This document shows positions 26,107-35,060 of a stretch of 64,000 nucleotides of DNA, in pieces; the stretch's first letter is position 1, and the number at the start of each line of letters is the position of its first letter. Source of the DNA: Clostridium beijerinckii (GTDB lineage: Bacteria > Bacillota > Clostridia > Clostridiales > Clostridiaceae); the NCBI RefSeq assembly GCF_036699995.1, contig NZ_CP144906.1:4537001-4601000 (forward strand), in the 5' to 3' direction. Under the pieces are notes generated by a model that was not told where the DNA came from, did no database searches, and saw nothing but the letters and a program-made list of their open reading frames with translations. The position numbers were made by a program, and so were the translations under genes.

Positions 26107-27453
26107 CTATGCAAAAAATTCTATATTATTATCATTAGCTTCAATATTCTCCACTAAATCTTCTTCACTAGATGCTAAATTATTTGCTGCATTACTATTT
26201 CTAGTATTGTTTCTTCTTTGCTCTTCTGAAAGCTGTCCGCCAAAACTTTGTTCACTAAAAAATGTAGTATCATCTTGATAAAGTTCAATATTTACATCCG
26301 CTATTTTTAAATTTTGCTCTCCAAGCTGCTTTTTAATATCAGATAAATTTTGAGAAATTAAAGCAGTTGTATCTTTTGAATTAGCTTTTAAATTCGCTTT
26401 TATTACTCCATCCTCTTGAACCAGCTTTATAGTTATCTCACCTAAATTTCCAGGATTGACTTTTACAGTTAATTCCTTAAGTGAATTAGTGTTCATAAAC
26501 TTAACGTCTTTTATTAAATCATCAACAAAAGTAGCCTTATTAATCGTAAGTCCTCTAGTATTATTTACACCTTGATTCTGTATTGTTGAAGTTCTAGATG
26601 CAAACAAATTGATTTTATTTAATGAGTCATCTTTATTATCATCAATTAAAGAATTTAAGAACTTCTCCTCTTTTGAAGTTGTCGGAGTGTTATTTTTTGA
26701 TGCTGAAGAATTATCACTTTCACTATTATCTTGAGAATAACTTTTACTTAACATATCTTCAAGTGTTAAAACTTTATTACCTGCATTCTGCTTATTTTCT
26801 AGCAAATCAGATATTTCAGACATTATTCCTTTTAAACTACTTTTAGTAGATTCTGTAGCATTTTCTTTAATAGTACCATTTAAATTTCCTAAAAGCTTTT
26901 CCATTAAGTTTAGTGAATTAGAATCTAGCTTACTCTTTACAGAATCATTTTTTAGCAATTCCATTATCTTTTCCATAATACCATTTAAACCACTATTAGA
27001 TAGTGTGCTGTTAGTTCCATCAACCCCAACTTTAGAATTAATTGCTCCATTGGCATTTACGTTATCTTGTTTTATCCCCAATTTAGCAAGTAAGCTTAAC
27101 AATTCTGATAATATATCCTTCAGTTTATCCTTTGAGGCTGACTTACTTTCCTTTTCTAATTCCTCAAGCTTTTCATTTAATTCTTTTGCATCCTTATCAG
27201 TATCTTTAACTCCAGTTGAATTTTGTTTTTCATTTGCAGAAGATACATATCTATCCTTTTCATGAGCTTTAGAATCACTTTTTGATTTTAATACATCTCT
27301 AAAATCATCTTTCCTAGAAGTGTATGAATTATTTAGTGTCTTAGTAACTTCAGAAGTAGATTTGCTTGCAAAATTTGTATTAGAAGTAAATGACTTCACC
27401 ATACTATCTAAGCTGTTTGACGAACTATTTGAATCTTTTGTAGCTGTAACCAT
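26107..27453 (-). CDS. fliK: Hook-length control protein FliK
   Basis: FliK measures the hook and triggers the FlhB export switch. It has a long, polar, poorly conserved N-terminal part rich in Ser, Asn and Lys. The C-terminal Flg_hook domain (about 340-420) has LKELTVKVNPGNLGEITIKL and LGEQNLKIADVNIEL. Start: the ATG at 27453 has GGAGG eight bases upstream. The ylxF gene often found before fliK in bacilli is absent. Confidence 0.9.
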   Translation of the reverse strand: MVTATKDSNSSSNSLDSMVKSFTSNTNFASKSTSEVTKTLNNSYTSRKDDFRDVLKSKSDSKAHEKDRYVSSANEKQNSTGVKDTDKDAKELNEKLEELEKESKSASKDKLKDILSELLSLLAKLGIKQDNVNANGAINSKVGVDGTNSTLSNSGLNGIMEKIMELLKNDSVKSKLDSNSLNLMEKLLGNLNGTIKENATESTKSSLKGIMSEISDLLENKQNAGNKVLTLEDMLSKSYSQDNSESDNSSASKNNTPTTSKEEKFLNSLIDDNKDDSLNKINLFASRTSTIQNQGVNNTRGLTINKATFVDDLIKDVKFMNTNSLKELTVKVNPGNLGEITIKLVQEDGVIKANLKANSKDTTALISQNLSDIKKQLGEQNLKIADVNIELYQDDTTFFSEQSFGGQLSEEQRRNNTRNSNAANNLASSEEDLVENIEANDNNIEFFA

Positions 27454-27546
27454 TATTTTCACCTCCTTTCAAGTAGTCCAATTCTATAAATTGAAATTTA
27501 ATTAAAATTAGCTCCATCTCTACCTCTAAATCATAAATTAATATTT

Positions 27547-27984
27547 TTAATTTTTCTGATTTCTTACATATGCATAAAGAGCTAACTCATCAATATTGAT
27601 TTGTTCTATTCTATCCTGCTCTTTTACATATTCAGAATACTTCTTTTCTTTTAAGGTCTGAACAGTCTTTCTTTCCATCTGTTTAGCCGTTAAATCTTTT
27701 CTTCTATTTTCAATCTCTTGATTTTTGACCGCTAAATCCTTCTCCGCAGATTTTATTCCACTTTGAACACCTTGAATGTAATATCTTTTTAATTTCTGAT
27801 ATACAACATCCTCATTGGGAGATATACCGTTATATTTTTGGTAATTTGCCTTAAGTTCTTCTAATTTTTCTTCAATCTTCTTTTTCTCTCTCTGACTCTC
27901 AGTAAATAATCTTTTACTTTCTTCCTCTTTTTCCATTCTCATTTCAAGGAGCTTTTCTAAGCCAAACTTAAATCTCTCAGCCAA
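27547..27984 (-). CDS. fliJ: Flagellar export chaperone FliJ
   Basis: FliJ is a coiled-coil protein that couples the FliI ATPase to the FlhA gate. All 145 residues look helical, with heptads of charged and hydrophobic residues (KLLEMRMEKEEESKRLFTES, KKIEEKLEELKANYQKY). Length and position between fliI and fliK are as expected. It is separated from fliI by about 300 bases of simple repeats. Confidence 0.88.
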   Translation of the reverse strand: MAERFKFGLEKLLEMRMEKEEESKRLFTESQREKKKIEEKLEELKANYQKYNGISPNEDVVYQKLKRYYIQGVQSGIKSAEKDLAVKNQEIENRRKDLTAKQMERKTVQTLKEKKYSEYVKEQDRIEQINIDELALYAYVRNQKN

Positions 27985-28005
27985 AATCCCACACCTTCTT
28001 CTTAT

Positions 28006-28111
28006 AATTCACAATTTACAATGCACAATGCACAGTTCACAATGCACAATTTACAATACAGTGCCCAATTCAAATTCACAATTTGCAATGGACAGTGCAC
28101 AATTCACAGTT
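28006..28111. repeat. Heptanucleotide repeat tract (CACAATK) between fliJ and fliI
   Basis: A near-continuous run of seven-base units occurs: CACAATT, TACAATG, CACAATG, CACAGTT, CACAATG, CACAATT, TACAATA and so on. It is the longest tract of this kind in the window. Confidence 0.75.
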
Positions 28112-28144
28112 TATCTTTGAGCATTCGTCATTGTTACTTTGAAT

Positions 28145-28275
28145 ACAACTTGCCACTTCCCACTTGTAACTTTCAACTTACCATCCATCACATCACTTGC
28201 AACTTGGCACTTTACTCTTGTATCTTTCAACTTTCCACTCATCACTTGCGACTTTCAGTTTGCAACTTGTAACTG
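28145..28275. repeat. Second heptanucleotide repeat tract (AAGTTGC type)
   Basis: On the minus strand seven-base units follow one another: AAGTTGC, AAGTGAT, GAGTGGA, AAGTTGA, AAGATAC, AAGAGTA, AAGTGCC, AAGTTGC, AAGTGAT and more. The unit differs from the neighbouring CACAATK tract but has the same period. It ends eight bases from the fliI stop. Confidence 0.75.
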
Positions 28276-28282
28276 CTCCTGA

Positions 28283-29599
28283 CTATTTAAACATTGATAT
28301 TAAGGAATTTTGTGTACCTTCAAAAGACGTTTTTTCATCAATTCCCTGACATAGAAAATCATTTAATGCCTCATTATAGTTAATTGCCATATCAATCTTT
28401 TTATTACTTCCTTTAACATAAGCCCCTATATTTATTAAATCCTCAGAGTCCTTATAAGTTGCTAAAAGATCTCTTGCCATAGATGCAGCTTCTTTGTGTT
28501 CTTTTGGCGCTATTGTATTCATAAGTCTACTAACGCTATTTAAAATATCAATAGCTGGATAATGATTTTTATGAGCTAAAGCTCTTGATAAAACTATATG
28601 CCCATCTAATATTCCTCTAACAGCATCTGCTATAGGCTCATTAAAATCATCTCCATCAACAAGCACTGTATAAAAAGCAGTTATTGAACCATCTATAGAT
28701 GTTCCAGATCTCTCCATGAGTTTAGGTAATTTAGCAAATACTGAAGGCGTATACCCTTTAGTAGCTGGCGGCTCCCCTATTGCAAGTCCAACTTCTCTTT
28801 GTGCCATTGCAAATCTTGTAACTGAATCCATCATAAGAATTACTTTTTTACCCTTATCTCTAAAGTATTCAGCAATAGCTGTAGCTGTCAATGCTCCTTT
28901 GAGTCTTATTAATGCCGGTTTATCTGATGTAGCACACACTACAACAGATTTTTTCATACCTTCTGGTCCTAGATCTTTTTCTATAAATTCTAGAACCTCT
29001 CTACCTCTTTCACCTATTAGTGAAATAACATTAACATCAGCTTTTGCTTCTCTTGCTATCATTCCTAGTGTAGTACTTTTTCCAACTCCACTACCTGCAA
29101 AGATGCCAATTCTCTGCCCATCCCCACAAGTCAAGAAACCATCTATTGCTCTTACTCCAGTAGGCATTATTTCCTTTATTCTTTTTCTCTTTAATGGATC
29201 TGGCGCATCATTTTCTAGTGAATACTCTTCCCCATCCATAGATATACTGTCGCAGTCTAAAGGATTCCCAAGCCCATCTATTATATGTCCAAGTAGCTTA
29301 TCTGAACATTTTACACTTAGCGGCTTACGTTGTGGTACAACTCTACATCCAGGTGAAATTCCTATAAGCTCATCAAGAGGCATTAATATTACAAATTCAT
29401 CTCTAAAGCCAACAACTTCACAATTTACTGGAACATTTTTCTCATTATATATTATGCAAAGTTCACCTACAAAAGCCTTAATGCCTTGTACTTCAATAGT
29501 AAGTCCTATTACTTTCTTAACAACGCCTTCACTATATATTGTTGAAGTATCACTTGCTTTTTTAATAAGTTTATCGAAATCCAAGTCTAAATCCAGCAT
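28283..29599 (-). CDS. fliI: Flagellar export ATPase FliI
   Basis: FliI is the ATPase of the flagellar type III export apparatus, related to the F1 beta subunit. Walker A is GIFAGSGVGKSTTLGMIA (about residue 165). Walker B is KVILMMDSVTRFAMAQRE with the family GEPPATKGYTPSVFAKLP after it. At 438 residues the length is normal. It lies downstream of fliH and is flanked on both sides by simple-repeat tracts. Confidence 0.95.
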   Translation of the reverse strand: MLDLDLDFDKLIKKASDTSTIYSEGVVKKVIGLTIEVQGIKAFVGELCIIYNEKNVPVNCEVVGFRDEFVILMPLDELIGISPGCRVVPQRKPLSVKCSDKLLGHIIDGLGNPLDCDSISMDGEEYSLENDAPDPLKRKRIKEIMPTGVRAIDGFLTCGDGQRIGIFAGSGVGKSTTLGMIAREAKADVNVISLIGERGREVLEFIEKDLGPEGMKKSVVVCATSDKPALIRLKGALTATAIAEYFRDKGKKVILMMDSVTRFAMAQREVGLAIGEPPATKGYTPSVFAKLPKLMERSGTSIDGSITAFYTVLVDGDDFNEPIADAVRGILDGHIVLSRALAHKNHYPAIDILNSVSRLMNTIAPKEHKEAASMARDLLATYKDSEDLINIGAYVKGSNKKIDMAINYNEALNDFLCQGIDEKTSFEGTQNSLISMFK

Positions 29600-29615
29600 T
29601 TATAACTACTCCTTT

Positions 29616-29730
29616 ACAATTCTCAATGCACAGTGCAAAATTCACAATTATTGATAACCCCTAAAGTTTTTTAATTTTTATAAAAACTTGTTCCTAAATT
29701 GTGAATCGTGAATTATGAATTGTGAATTAT
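29616..29730. repeat. Inverted heptanucleotide tracts between fliI and fliH
   Basis: ACAATTCTCAATGCACAGTG and TTCACAATT at 29616-29649 face ATTGTGAATCGTGAATTATG at 29699-29718. They flank an AT-rich spacer and could pair. Confidence 0.6.
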
Positions 29731-30516
29731 TTATCCAAATATTGCTTTTCGCATTTGTTCCATTCCAATATCCACGCCTACTTTTACTATACCACTGTTT
29801 TTTTCCAAAACTGCATTTCCCGGTTCCATAAAATCATCTGCAAGTACAAAGATTTCATTTTTTATATTGTATGATACCTTCCATCTTTCCACCTGCAATT
29901 TTAATTCTTCAACATGGGTTGAATTCACCTTTAAAATAACATTTTCTTCTCCTTTTGAGATCTTAAAAGCTTCTTCAATAATATTATTCATCGCTTCATT
30001 GGTACTTAGTGTTTTCTTTGTAATATTTTCCGCAATTTCTAGTGCCAACTTTACTATTTCATTTTTCTTACTTTCTAGATATCTCTCGTAATTTTCATGA
30101 GCAGATTTTAGCATCAATTCTGCCTTATTAACAATATCTGCCGCCTCTGCTCTTGCACTTTCAATTGTTTCATCATAAGCTTTCTTATATCCATCATCAT
30201 ATCCATTTTCTAATCCTTGAGCATATCCTTTTTCATATGCTTTTTTTTCTGAAGCATTGGCATCCATTTGTGCTCTTAAAACAATAATCTGCTTTTCATT
30301 TTTAGCATCCTGTATTATCCTTTGCCCAATATCTTCATACCTTTTTAGAAGTTCTTCAGGATCAATCTGTGGAGCTTTTACTACAATTTCTTCTTCCTCT
30401 TTTTCCTCTTCTATTTCTTCAGATACTGCCTTTTTACTAATATACTCTGTTGAAATAACTTTACTTGTTCCTGACTTTGCAAAGTCCTTTTTTATTAATC
30501 TATACGATGATTGCAT
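29731..30516 (-). CDS. fliH: Flagellar export protein FliH
   Basis: FliH binds and restrains FliI and links it to the C ring. The centre is charged and helical with glycine-spaced repeats (EKGYAQGLENGYDDGYKKAY), typical of FliH. The C-terminal domain resembles the F1 delta subunit. The chosen ATG at 30516 has AGAGG eight bases upstream and overlaps the fliG end by 17 bases. A longer start inside fliG would add 13 residues. Confidence 0.88.
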   Translation of the reverse strand: MQSSYRLIKKDFAKSGTSKVISTEYISKKAVSEEIEEEKEEEEIVVKAPQIDPEELLKRYEDIGQRIIQDAKNEKQIIVLRAQMDANASEKKAYEKGYAQGLENGYDDGYKKAYDETIESARAEAADIVNKAELMLKSAHENYERYLESKKNEIVKLALEIAENITKKTLSTNEAMNNIIEEAFKISKGEENVILKVNSTHVEELKLQVERWKVSYNIKNEIFVLADDFMEPGNAVLEKNSGIVKVGVDIGMEQMRKAIFG

Positions 30517-31516
30517 CTTCTCCACCTCTTGCAATGATGATTTCATTAGCATCATCTAACCTTCTAATAACAGAAACAATCTTTTGTTGTGCTTTTTCAA
30601 CATCCATAAGCCTTACTGGTCCTAAGAATTCCATATCTTCCTTTAATGAAGCAGCAGCTCTCTTAGACTGATTCCTATATATAGAATTTGCAACTTCATC
30701 AGAACATCCCTTAAGTGCAAGTGCAAGATCTCCAACTTCCACTTCTCGAAGAATTCTTTGGATAGATACATCATCAAGAGAAATAATATCTTCAAATACA
30801 AACATTGAGCTCTTAACTTTATCTGCAAGCTCTGCATCTTCTCTTTCTAAGCCTTCTGTAATATTCTTTTCTGTTGTTCTATCAACTGCATTTAATATGC
30901 TAACTAAAGTTTCTACACCACCTAAAGTTGTCATTTCAGTTCTTACTACTGAAGATAGCTTACTCTCAAGTACGGCTTCAATTTCTTTAATTACCATTGG
31001 TGACGTATTGCTCATAGTTGCTATTCTATAAGCAACTTCACTTTGCGTCTCTTCTGGGAGCTCTGCCATAACTTGTGCTGCTTTATCTGGCTGTAAGTAG
31101 CATAGAATTAAAGCTATAGTTTGAGGCTGCTCTGATATAATTACATTTAATAATTGATGAGAATCTGCCTTTCTTGCAATTGAAAAAGGTCTGTATTGAG
31201 CCGTTGCCTCTGATACTTTATCAAGTATTTCGCTTGCTCTTTGAGTTCCTAATGCTTTTGACAATAATGTTTTAGCATAATCCATACCGCCTTCAATTAT
31301 ATAATCTCTAGCTTTATTCATTTGATAAAATTCATTTAATATTTCTTCCCTTTGTTCTGGAGTAACAGACGTAATATTAGCAATTTCATAAGTTATTTTT
31401 TGAATATCCGCCTCTGGTAGCTTTTTCAATATCCCAGATGAGGCTTCAGGTCCAAGAGTTATAAATAATATTGCTGCTTTATGCACCCCTGTCAATTGAC
31501 TTGGTTCTTTTGACAT
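30500..31516 (-). CDS. fliG: Flagellar motor switch protein FliG
   Basis: FliG is the rotor protein that contacts the stator. It has the N-terminal FliF-binding domain, the middle EHPQ-like motif seen as SEQPQTIALILCYLQPDKAA, and the C-terminal torque region with FEDIISLDDVSIQRILREVE. GAGAGG lies eight bases before the ATG at 31516. The ribosome site overlaps the fliF stop. Length 338 is normal. Confidence 0.94.
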   Translation of the reverse strand: MSKEPSQLTGVHKAAILFITLGPEASSGILKKLPEADIQKITYEIANITSVTPEQREEILNEFYQMNKARDYIIEGGMDYAKTLLSKALGTQRASEILDKVSEATAQYRPFSIARKADSHQLLNVIISEQPQTIALILCYLQPDKAAQVMAELPEETQSEVAYRIATMSNTSPMVIKEIEAVLESKLSSVVRTEMTTLGGVETLVSILNAVDRTTEKNITEGLEREDAELADKVKSSMFVFEDIISLDDVSIQRILREVEVGDLALALKGCSDEVANSIYRNQSKRAAASLKEDMEFLGPVRLMDVEKAQQKIVSVIRRLDDANEIIIARGGEDAIIV

Positions 31517-31521
31517 AGCCA

Positions 31522-33090
31522 TCACCTCTCATTTTCAGTCAACCATGACTTGATTATTTCTACTACTTGATCTGGTTTTTCTGTTGCATATTTCTTTATC
31601 TCTTCTTCTAAATGTGATTTTTGAGTCTTAGCCTCAAATTCTATTGGTTCAAAGACATCATCTGGTTCTTTAGGTAATATAGTATCATCAATTAAAGTAT
31701 TTAATAATTGTTCATTTTCTTCTTTCTTCTTCTTTCTTCTCTTTGCAACGAAGAAAATAATAATACCTAAAAGCAATGCTCCTAAAATTCCTGCAGCAAT
31801 CATCATCTTATTCTTACTAGATGTAGCTGCCTCTGCATTCATAGCATCAATTTCTGACTTAGCTTGATCTTGAGCCGTTGTATCAAATGCCATTCCAACC
31901 ACAGAAACCTTATCTCCTCTAAGTGTATCTAATCCAACTGCATTTCCAACTGCATTTTCTAATGTTTGTTGTGTTGCGGCATCTAAATTTCCATCTACCA
32001 TAACTGACGCTGTAAGCCTTTTAACTTCACCTGGTGCACTAATAACTTTAGATTCACTCTTACCTACTTCATAATTTGTCTTCTGATCCTCTTTACTTGA
32101 AGTTGAAGGATTATTATTTGTAGCTGTAGTTGTGTTACTCATATTATTATCAACAGGACTTTGACTTGCAGTTGTTGATCCTGAATTATTTGTTTCCTTA
32201 GAATTTTCTTGGCTTACAATTACTTTATTCGGATCTACTACTGTTTGTGTCTTTTGTTTTGAGTCAAAATCTAAATTCACATTAACAGTAGCCTTAACTT
32301 TACCTTTACCAACGATTGGCTCCAATAAACTAACAATTGCCTTTTGCATTCTATCTTCATAAGATTTTTCGGCATCTTGTTGCTTTGATATTGTTTCAGA
32401 GCTTACTGAATTACCTTGATCAGAATTTATATCCTTAGTAAGTAAATTCATGTTATCGTCTATAACATCTATGTTTTCTCTAGGTATGTTTTCAGTTGCC
32501 CCAGATACTAACGCTACTATCGATTTAACCTGATCTTCGCCAATAGTTGTCCCTTTTTTTAATTTTAGATAAACTGCTGCTTTTCCAGGTTCTTTGTCCT
32601 TTACAAAAACAGAATCCTTAGCTTCAGTTATATGTACTCTTGCTTCTTCTACTTGTGGAAAACTTTTTATTGTCTTTTCCAACTCACCTTGCTGCATTCT
32701 AACTTTTTTTATTTTAAATTCTTCATCCGTCATTCCAAAGGAACTTCCACTATCCATTAATTCATAGCCTTTACTTCCAGATGTCAAAGTTGGTGCTAGC
32801 TCCAACCTTAATTTATCCACTTGATCCTTAGGAACCCAAATCGTATTTGTGTTACTATCTATTTTAGTATCAACTTTTTTTTCATTTAAACTATTAACGA
32901 CAGTTTGAGCATCAGCTGCATCAAGATCAGAAAATAGTACTTGATATTTGTTAGAAGATGAGTAAAAAATCCCACTTATAATTGCAATAATAACTGCCAC
33001 GATTGCTACTATTATAGCAGCTTTTATCTTCTTATTCTTGGATTTAAACTTTTCCAAAAGCCCCTTAACTTTTTCTAAAAGTTTTTTCAT
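31522..33090 (-). CDS. fliF: MS-ring protein FliF
   Basis: FliF forms the membrane MS ring, the foundation of the basal body. It has two membrane helices (about 23-43 and 436-456). The N-terminal ring-building region includes YQVLFSDLDAADAQTVVNSL and KGYELMDSGSSFGMTDEEFK. A Ser/Asn-rich loop lies around residues 290-335. The cytoplasmic C-terminus, which binds FliG, ends EKPDQVVEIIKSWLTENE. At 522 residues the length is normal. Confidence 0.95.
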   Translation of the reverse strand: MKKLLEKVKGLLEKFKSKNKKIKAAIIVAIVAVIIAIISGIFYSSSNKYQVLFSDLDAADAQTVVNSLNEKKVDTKIDSNTNTIWVPKDQVDKLRLELAPTLTSGSKGYELMDSGSSFGMTDEEFKIKKVRMQQGELEKTIKSFPQVEEARVHITEAKDSVFVKDKEPGKAAVYLKLKKGTTIGEDQVKSIVALVSGATENIPRENIDVIDDNMNLLTKDINSDQGNSVSSETISKQQDAEKSYEDRMQKAIVSLLEPIVGKGKVKATVNVNLDFDSKQKTQTVVDPNKVIVSQENSKETNNSGSTTASQSPVDNNMSNTTTATNNNPSTSSKEDQKTNYEVGKSESKVISAPGEVKRLTASVMVDGNLDAATQQTLENAVGNAVGLDTLRGDKVSVVGMAFDTTAQDQAKSEIDAMNAEAATSSKNKMMIAAGILGALLLGIIIFFVAKRRKKKKEENEQLLNTLIDDTILPKEPDDVFEPIEFEAKTQKSHLEEEIKKYATEKPDQVVEIIKSWLTENER

Positions 33091-33111
33091 TATTAAGCTC
33101 TCCTCACCTTA

Positions 33112-33429
33112 CTACAATTGCAACCTCGATAATTGATTATATCCTTCCAATAACTTGTCTCTAGTTTGTGCTAAAAACTGAAGACTCAAACTAGCCTCCT
33201 GATTCTTAACCATAACTTCATCAATATTAACATCATCACCTTTAATAAACTTTGTTGCAGTTTCATCAGCTTGTGTCATCTTACCGTTGGTATCATCTAC
33301 TGCCTTTTTTAAGACATCTCCAAAATTAACTGAGTTATTGCTTTCATTATTGCTCTTGCTATTATTAATATCTTTAAATTTATTATTAAATATAATTTCA
33401 TTTTGTGCAAACTTATCTTCTATTCTCAT
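33112..33429 (-). CDS. fliE: Hook-basal body protein FliE
   Basis: FliE joins the MS ring to the rod. The conserved C-terminal part is VNFGDVLKKAVDDTNGKMTQ and SLSLQFLAQTRDKLLEGYNQ. There are 105 residues. It lies between flgC and fliF as in most bacteria. Confidence 0.92.
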   Translation of the reverse strand: MRIEDKFAQNEIIFNNKFKDINNSKSNNESNNSVNFGDVLKKAVDDTNGKMTQADETATKFIKGDDVNIDEVMVKNQEASLSLQFLAQTRDKLLEGYNQLSRLQL

Positions 33430-33440
33430 TTTTCATCCCC

Positions 33441-33848
33441 CTACTTACCAATTTCTAAAGCCTTTGAAAACATGCTTTTTAAAGAATTAAAAGTATCAAC
33501 ATTTGCCTCGTAAGATCTAGTTGCTACCATCATGTCTGCCATTTCATTTAATACATTCACATTTGGCATTGTAACGTATCCATTACTATCTGCATCTGGA
33601 TGCGTTGGGTCATATACCTTTCTTAAAGGTGATGGATCATTTTCAATTTTAACGGCTTTAACTCCAGCCATATTTTTATTAGCATCAAGGGCCTCTTGAA
33701 ATACAGCTACTTTTCTTACATATGGTCCTTTACCATCTGCACTTCTTGTTGTACTTGCATTAGCCATATTAGACGTTATAGTATCCATTCTTAATCTTTC
33801 TGCTGAAAGACCAGTTGCACTTATTTGCATAGAAGTAAATGCATTCAT
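33441..33848 (-). CDS. flgC: Proximal rod protein FlgC
   Basis: FlgC is a rod subunit. Its N-terminal motif is [20 protein letters not shown] with [17 protein letters not shown]. The C-terminus is [20 protein letters not shown]. There are 135 residues. Confidence 0.94.
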   Translation of the reverse strand: MNAFTSMQISATGLSAERLRMDTITSNMANASTTRSADGKGPYVRKVAVFQEALDANKNMAGVKAVKIENDPSPLRKVYDPTHPDADSNGYVTMPNVNVLNEMADMMVATRSYEANVDTFNSLKSMFSKALEIGK

Positions 33849-33931
33849 TTATAATCCTCCTTTATCTAATCAATAATTCAAAGTTTATTAGCTTATCTAA
33901 ATATAAATTCTAATCAAGGTATTATTTACCA

Positions 33932-34336
33932 TTATTTAATAACTGTCTTCAAACTATTAAATTTACCATTTATTTGAGTTATTAAAGCATTATATTTAAG
34001 TGTATTGGCTGCTTGATTTACTTTTTCAATGTCTAAGTCAACATTGTTTCCATCACTTCTCATACTGGTACTCTTATCCTGTTCAATTGATATATTATCA
34101 CCACTATTTGAATCACTACTTGAAAGGTGACGTAGATTAGTGCGTTTTAACTCTAATTTTGAGAAATCTCCTTGGTTCTTTAAATTTTCCTCGAATACTA
34201 CATTAAATCTCTTATAATCCTTCGTATTGACATTTGCCATATTATTAGCAATTGTTTTGGCTCTAACATTTGAGGCTTTAATTCCTTGTTTGATCAATTC
34301 ATAAGTAGCATCTGAACTGATAGATTGTATTGCCAT
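33932..34336 (-). CDS. flgB: Proximal rod protein FlgB
   Basis: FlgB is the first rod subunit and here the first gene of the 24-kb operon. It has the rod motif TIANNMANVNTKDYKRFNVV near the N-terminus and NNVDLDIEKVNQAANTLKYN near the C-terminus. AAGGATGTG lies before the ATG. Its leader is over 700 bases long and contains the c-di-GMP aptamer. Confidence 0.93.
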   Translation of the reverse strand: MAIQSISSDATYELIKQGIKASNVRAKTIANNMANVNTKDYKRFNVVFEENLKNQGDFSKLELKRTNLRHLSSSDSNSGDNISIEQDKSTSMRSDGNNVDLDIEKVNQAANTLKYNALITQINGKFNSLKTVIK

Positions 34337-34367
34337 AAATTCACATCCTTACATTTCGCCTTATACT

Positions 34368-34396
34368 TGTATAAATATCTAAAACTTTCAGTACAA
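34368..34396 (-). promoter_or_regulatory. Candidate sigma-A promoter close to flgB
   Basis: On the minus strand TTGTAC (34391-34396) and TATACA (34368-34373) are 17 bases apart, about 32 bases before flgB. If active it would bypass the upstream riboswitch. Hexamer matches are only partial. Confidence 0.4.
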
Positions 34397-34701
34397 ATAT
34401 TTTATTCTACACATTATTAGAAATATATAAAATAAAATGCTTTTTTCCTCACAATTTTCACCTAAGTAAAATATTACATTTTATTTTAACTAATTAATAA
34501 TTTAATTATAGAATAACTATGCAATTTTATCTATAATTTTTTGAAAAATGTTTTCCAATTTATTTACTAATTCCGATTTTTTTTGGTTTTATTGTAATAT
34601 TCCCCCACATAATAAATCTTCTAAAATAAATTAAATGTCATTTTTAGACTTTCTGCAGTATTTATCCGTACTGTGGCCTACCATATATCTAAAAAATAAA
34701 A

Positions 34702-34724
34702 GGTGTCTATAAATTATAGGCACC
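34702..34724 (-). terminator. Terminator-like hairpin inside the flgB leader
   Basis: On the minus strand GGTGCCTATA / TATAGACACC forms a ten-pair stem with a three-base loop, followed by TTTTATTTTTTA. It lies between the c-di-GMP aptamer and flgB, about 335 bases after the aptamer. It could end riboswitch-controlled transcription before the operon. Confidence 0.65.
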
Positions 34725-34765
34725 AAAAATATTTAAAGCAAAATAAATATAAACTTTATTAATAT

Positions 34766-34870
34766 GTTACAATTCACAATACACATTTCTCAATTCATAA
34801 TTACAGCTAAAATTCTTGCAATATTTTTAGAATTATCATGAAGAATTATTTTTGCAACATATATAATTAT
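34766..34870. repeat. Heptanucleotide tract plus repeat G copy 3 in the flgB leader
   Basis: GTTACAATTCACAATACACA starts a short tract that runs into the G unit (TTACAGCTAAAATTCTTGCA, then GAAGAATTATTTTTGCAACA). The same composite occurs at 18965-19107 and, on the other strand, at 3463-3555. Confidence 0.65.
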
Positions 34871-35060
34871 CTTATGCCTAGTTTTGCAATACTCGCATGT
34901 TAACAAATAATAAAAACAAATCAAACAAAATGAAAGATCTTATTTTTCAATATTCTTCATTAATATTCGAGATAACAATAACACAACATTAAATAAGTTC
35001 AATTAGCCTTGAATATAAATTTTTTCATGAAGCTAAGAACTAAGTTTCACTTTATATTTT

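Noticed and set aside
28006..28275. CRISPR array
   Set aside because: The repeat unit is seven bases with no spacers and no cas genes nearby.
28716..29654. Long 312-codon frame opposite fliI
   Set aside because: It is a shadow of the conserved fliI frame; fliI has all ATPase motifs and the antisense protein resembles nothing.
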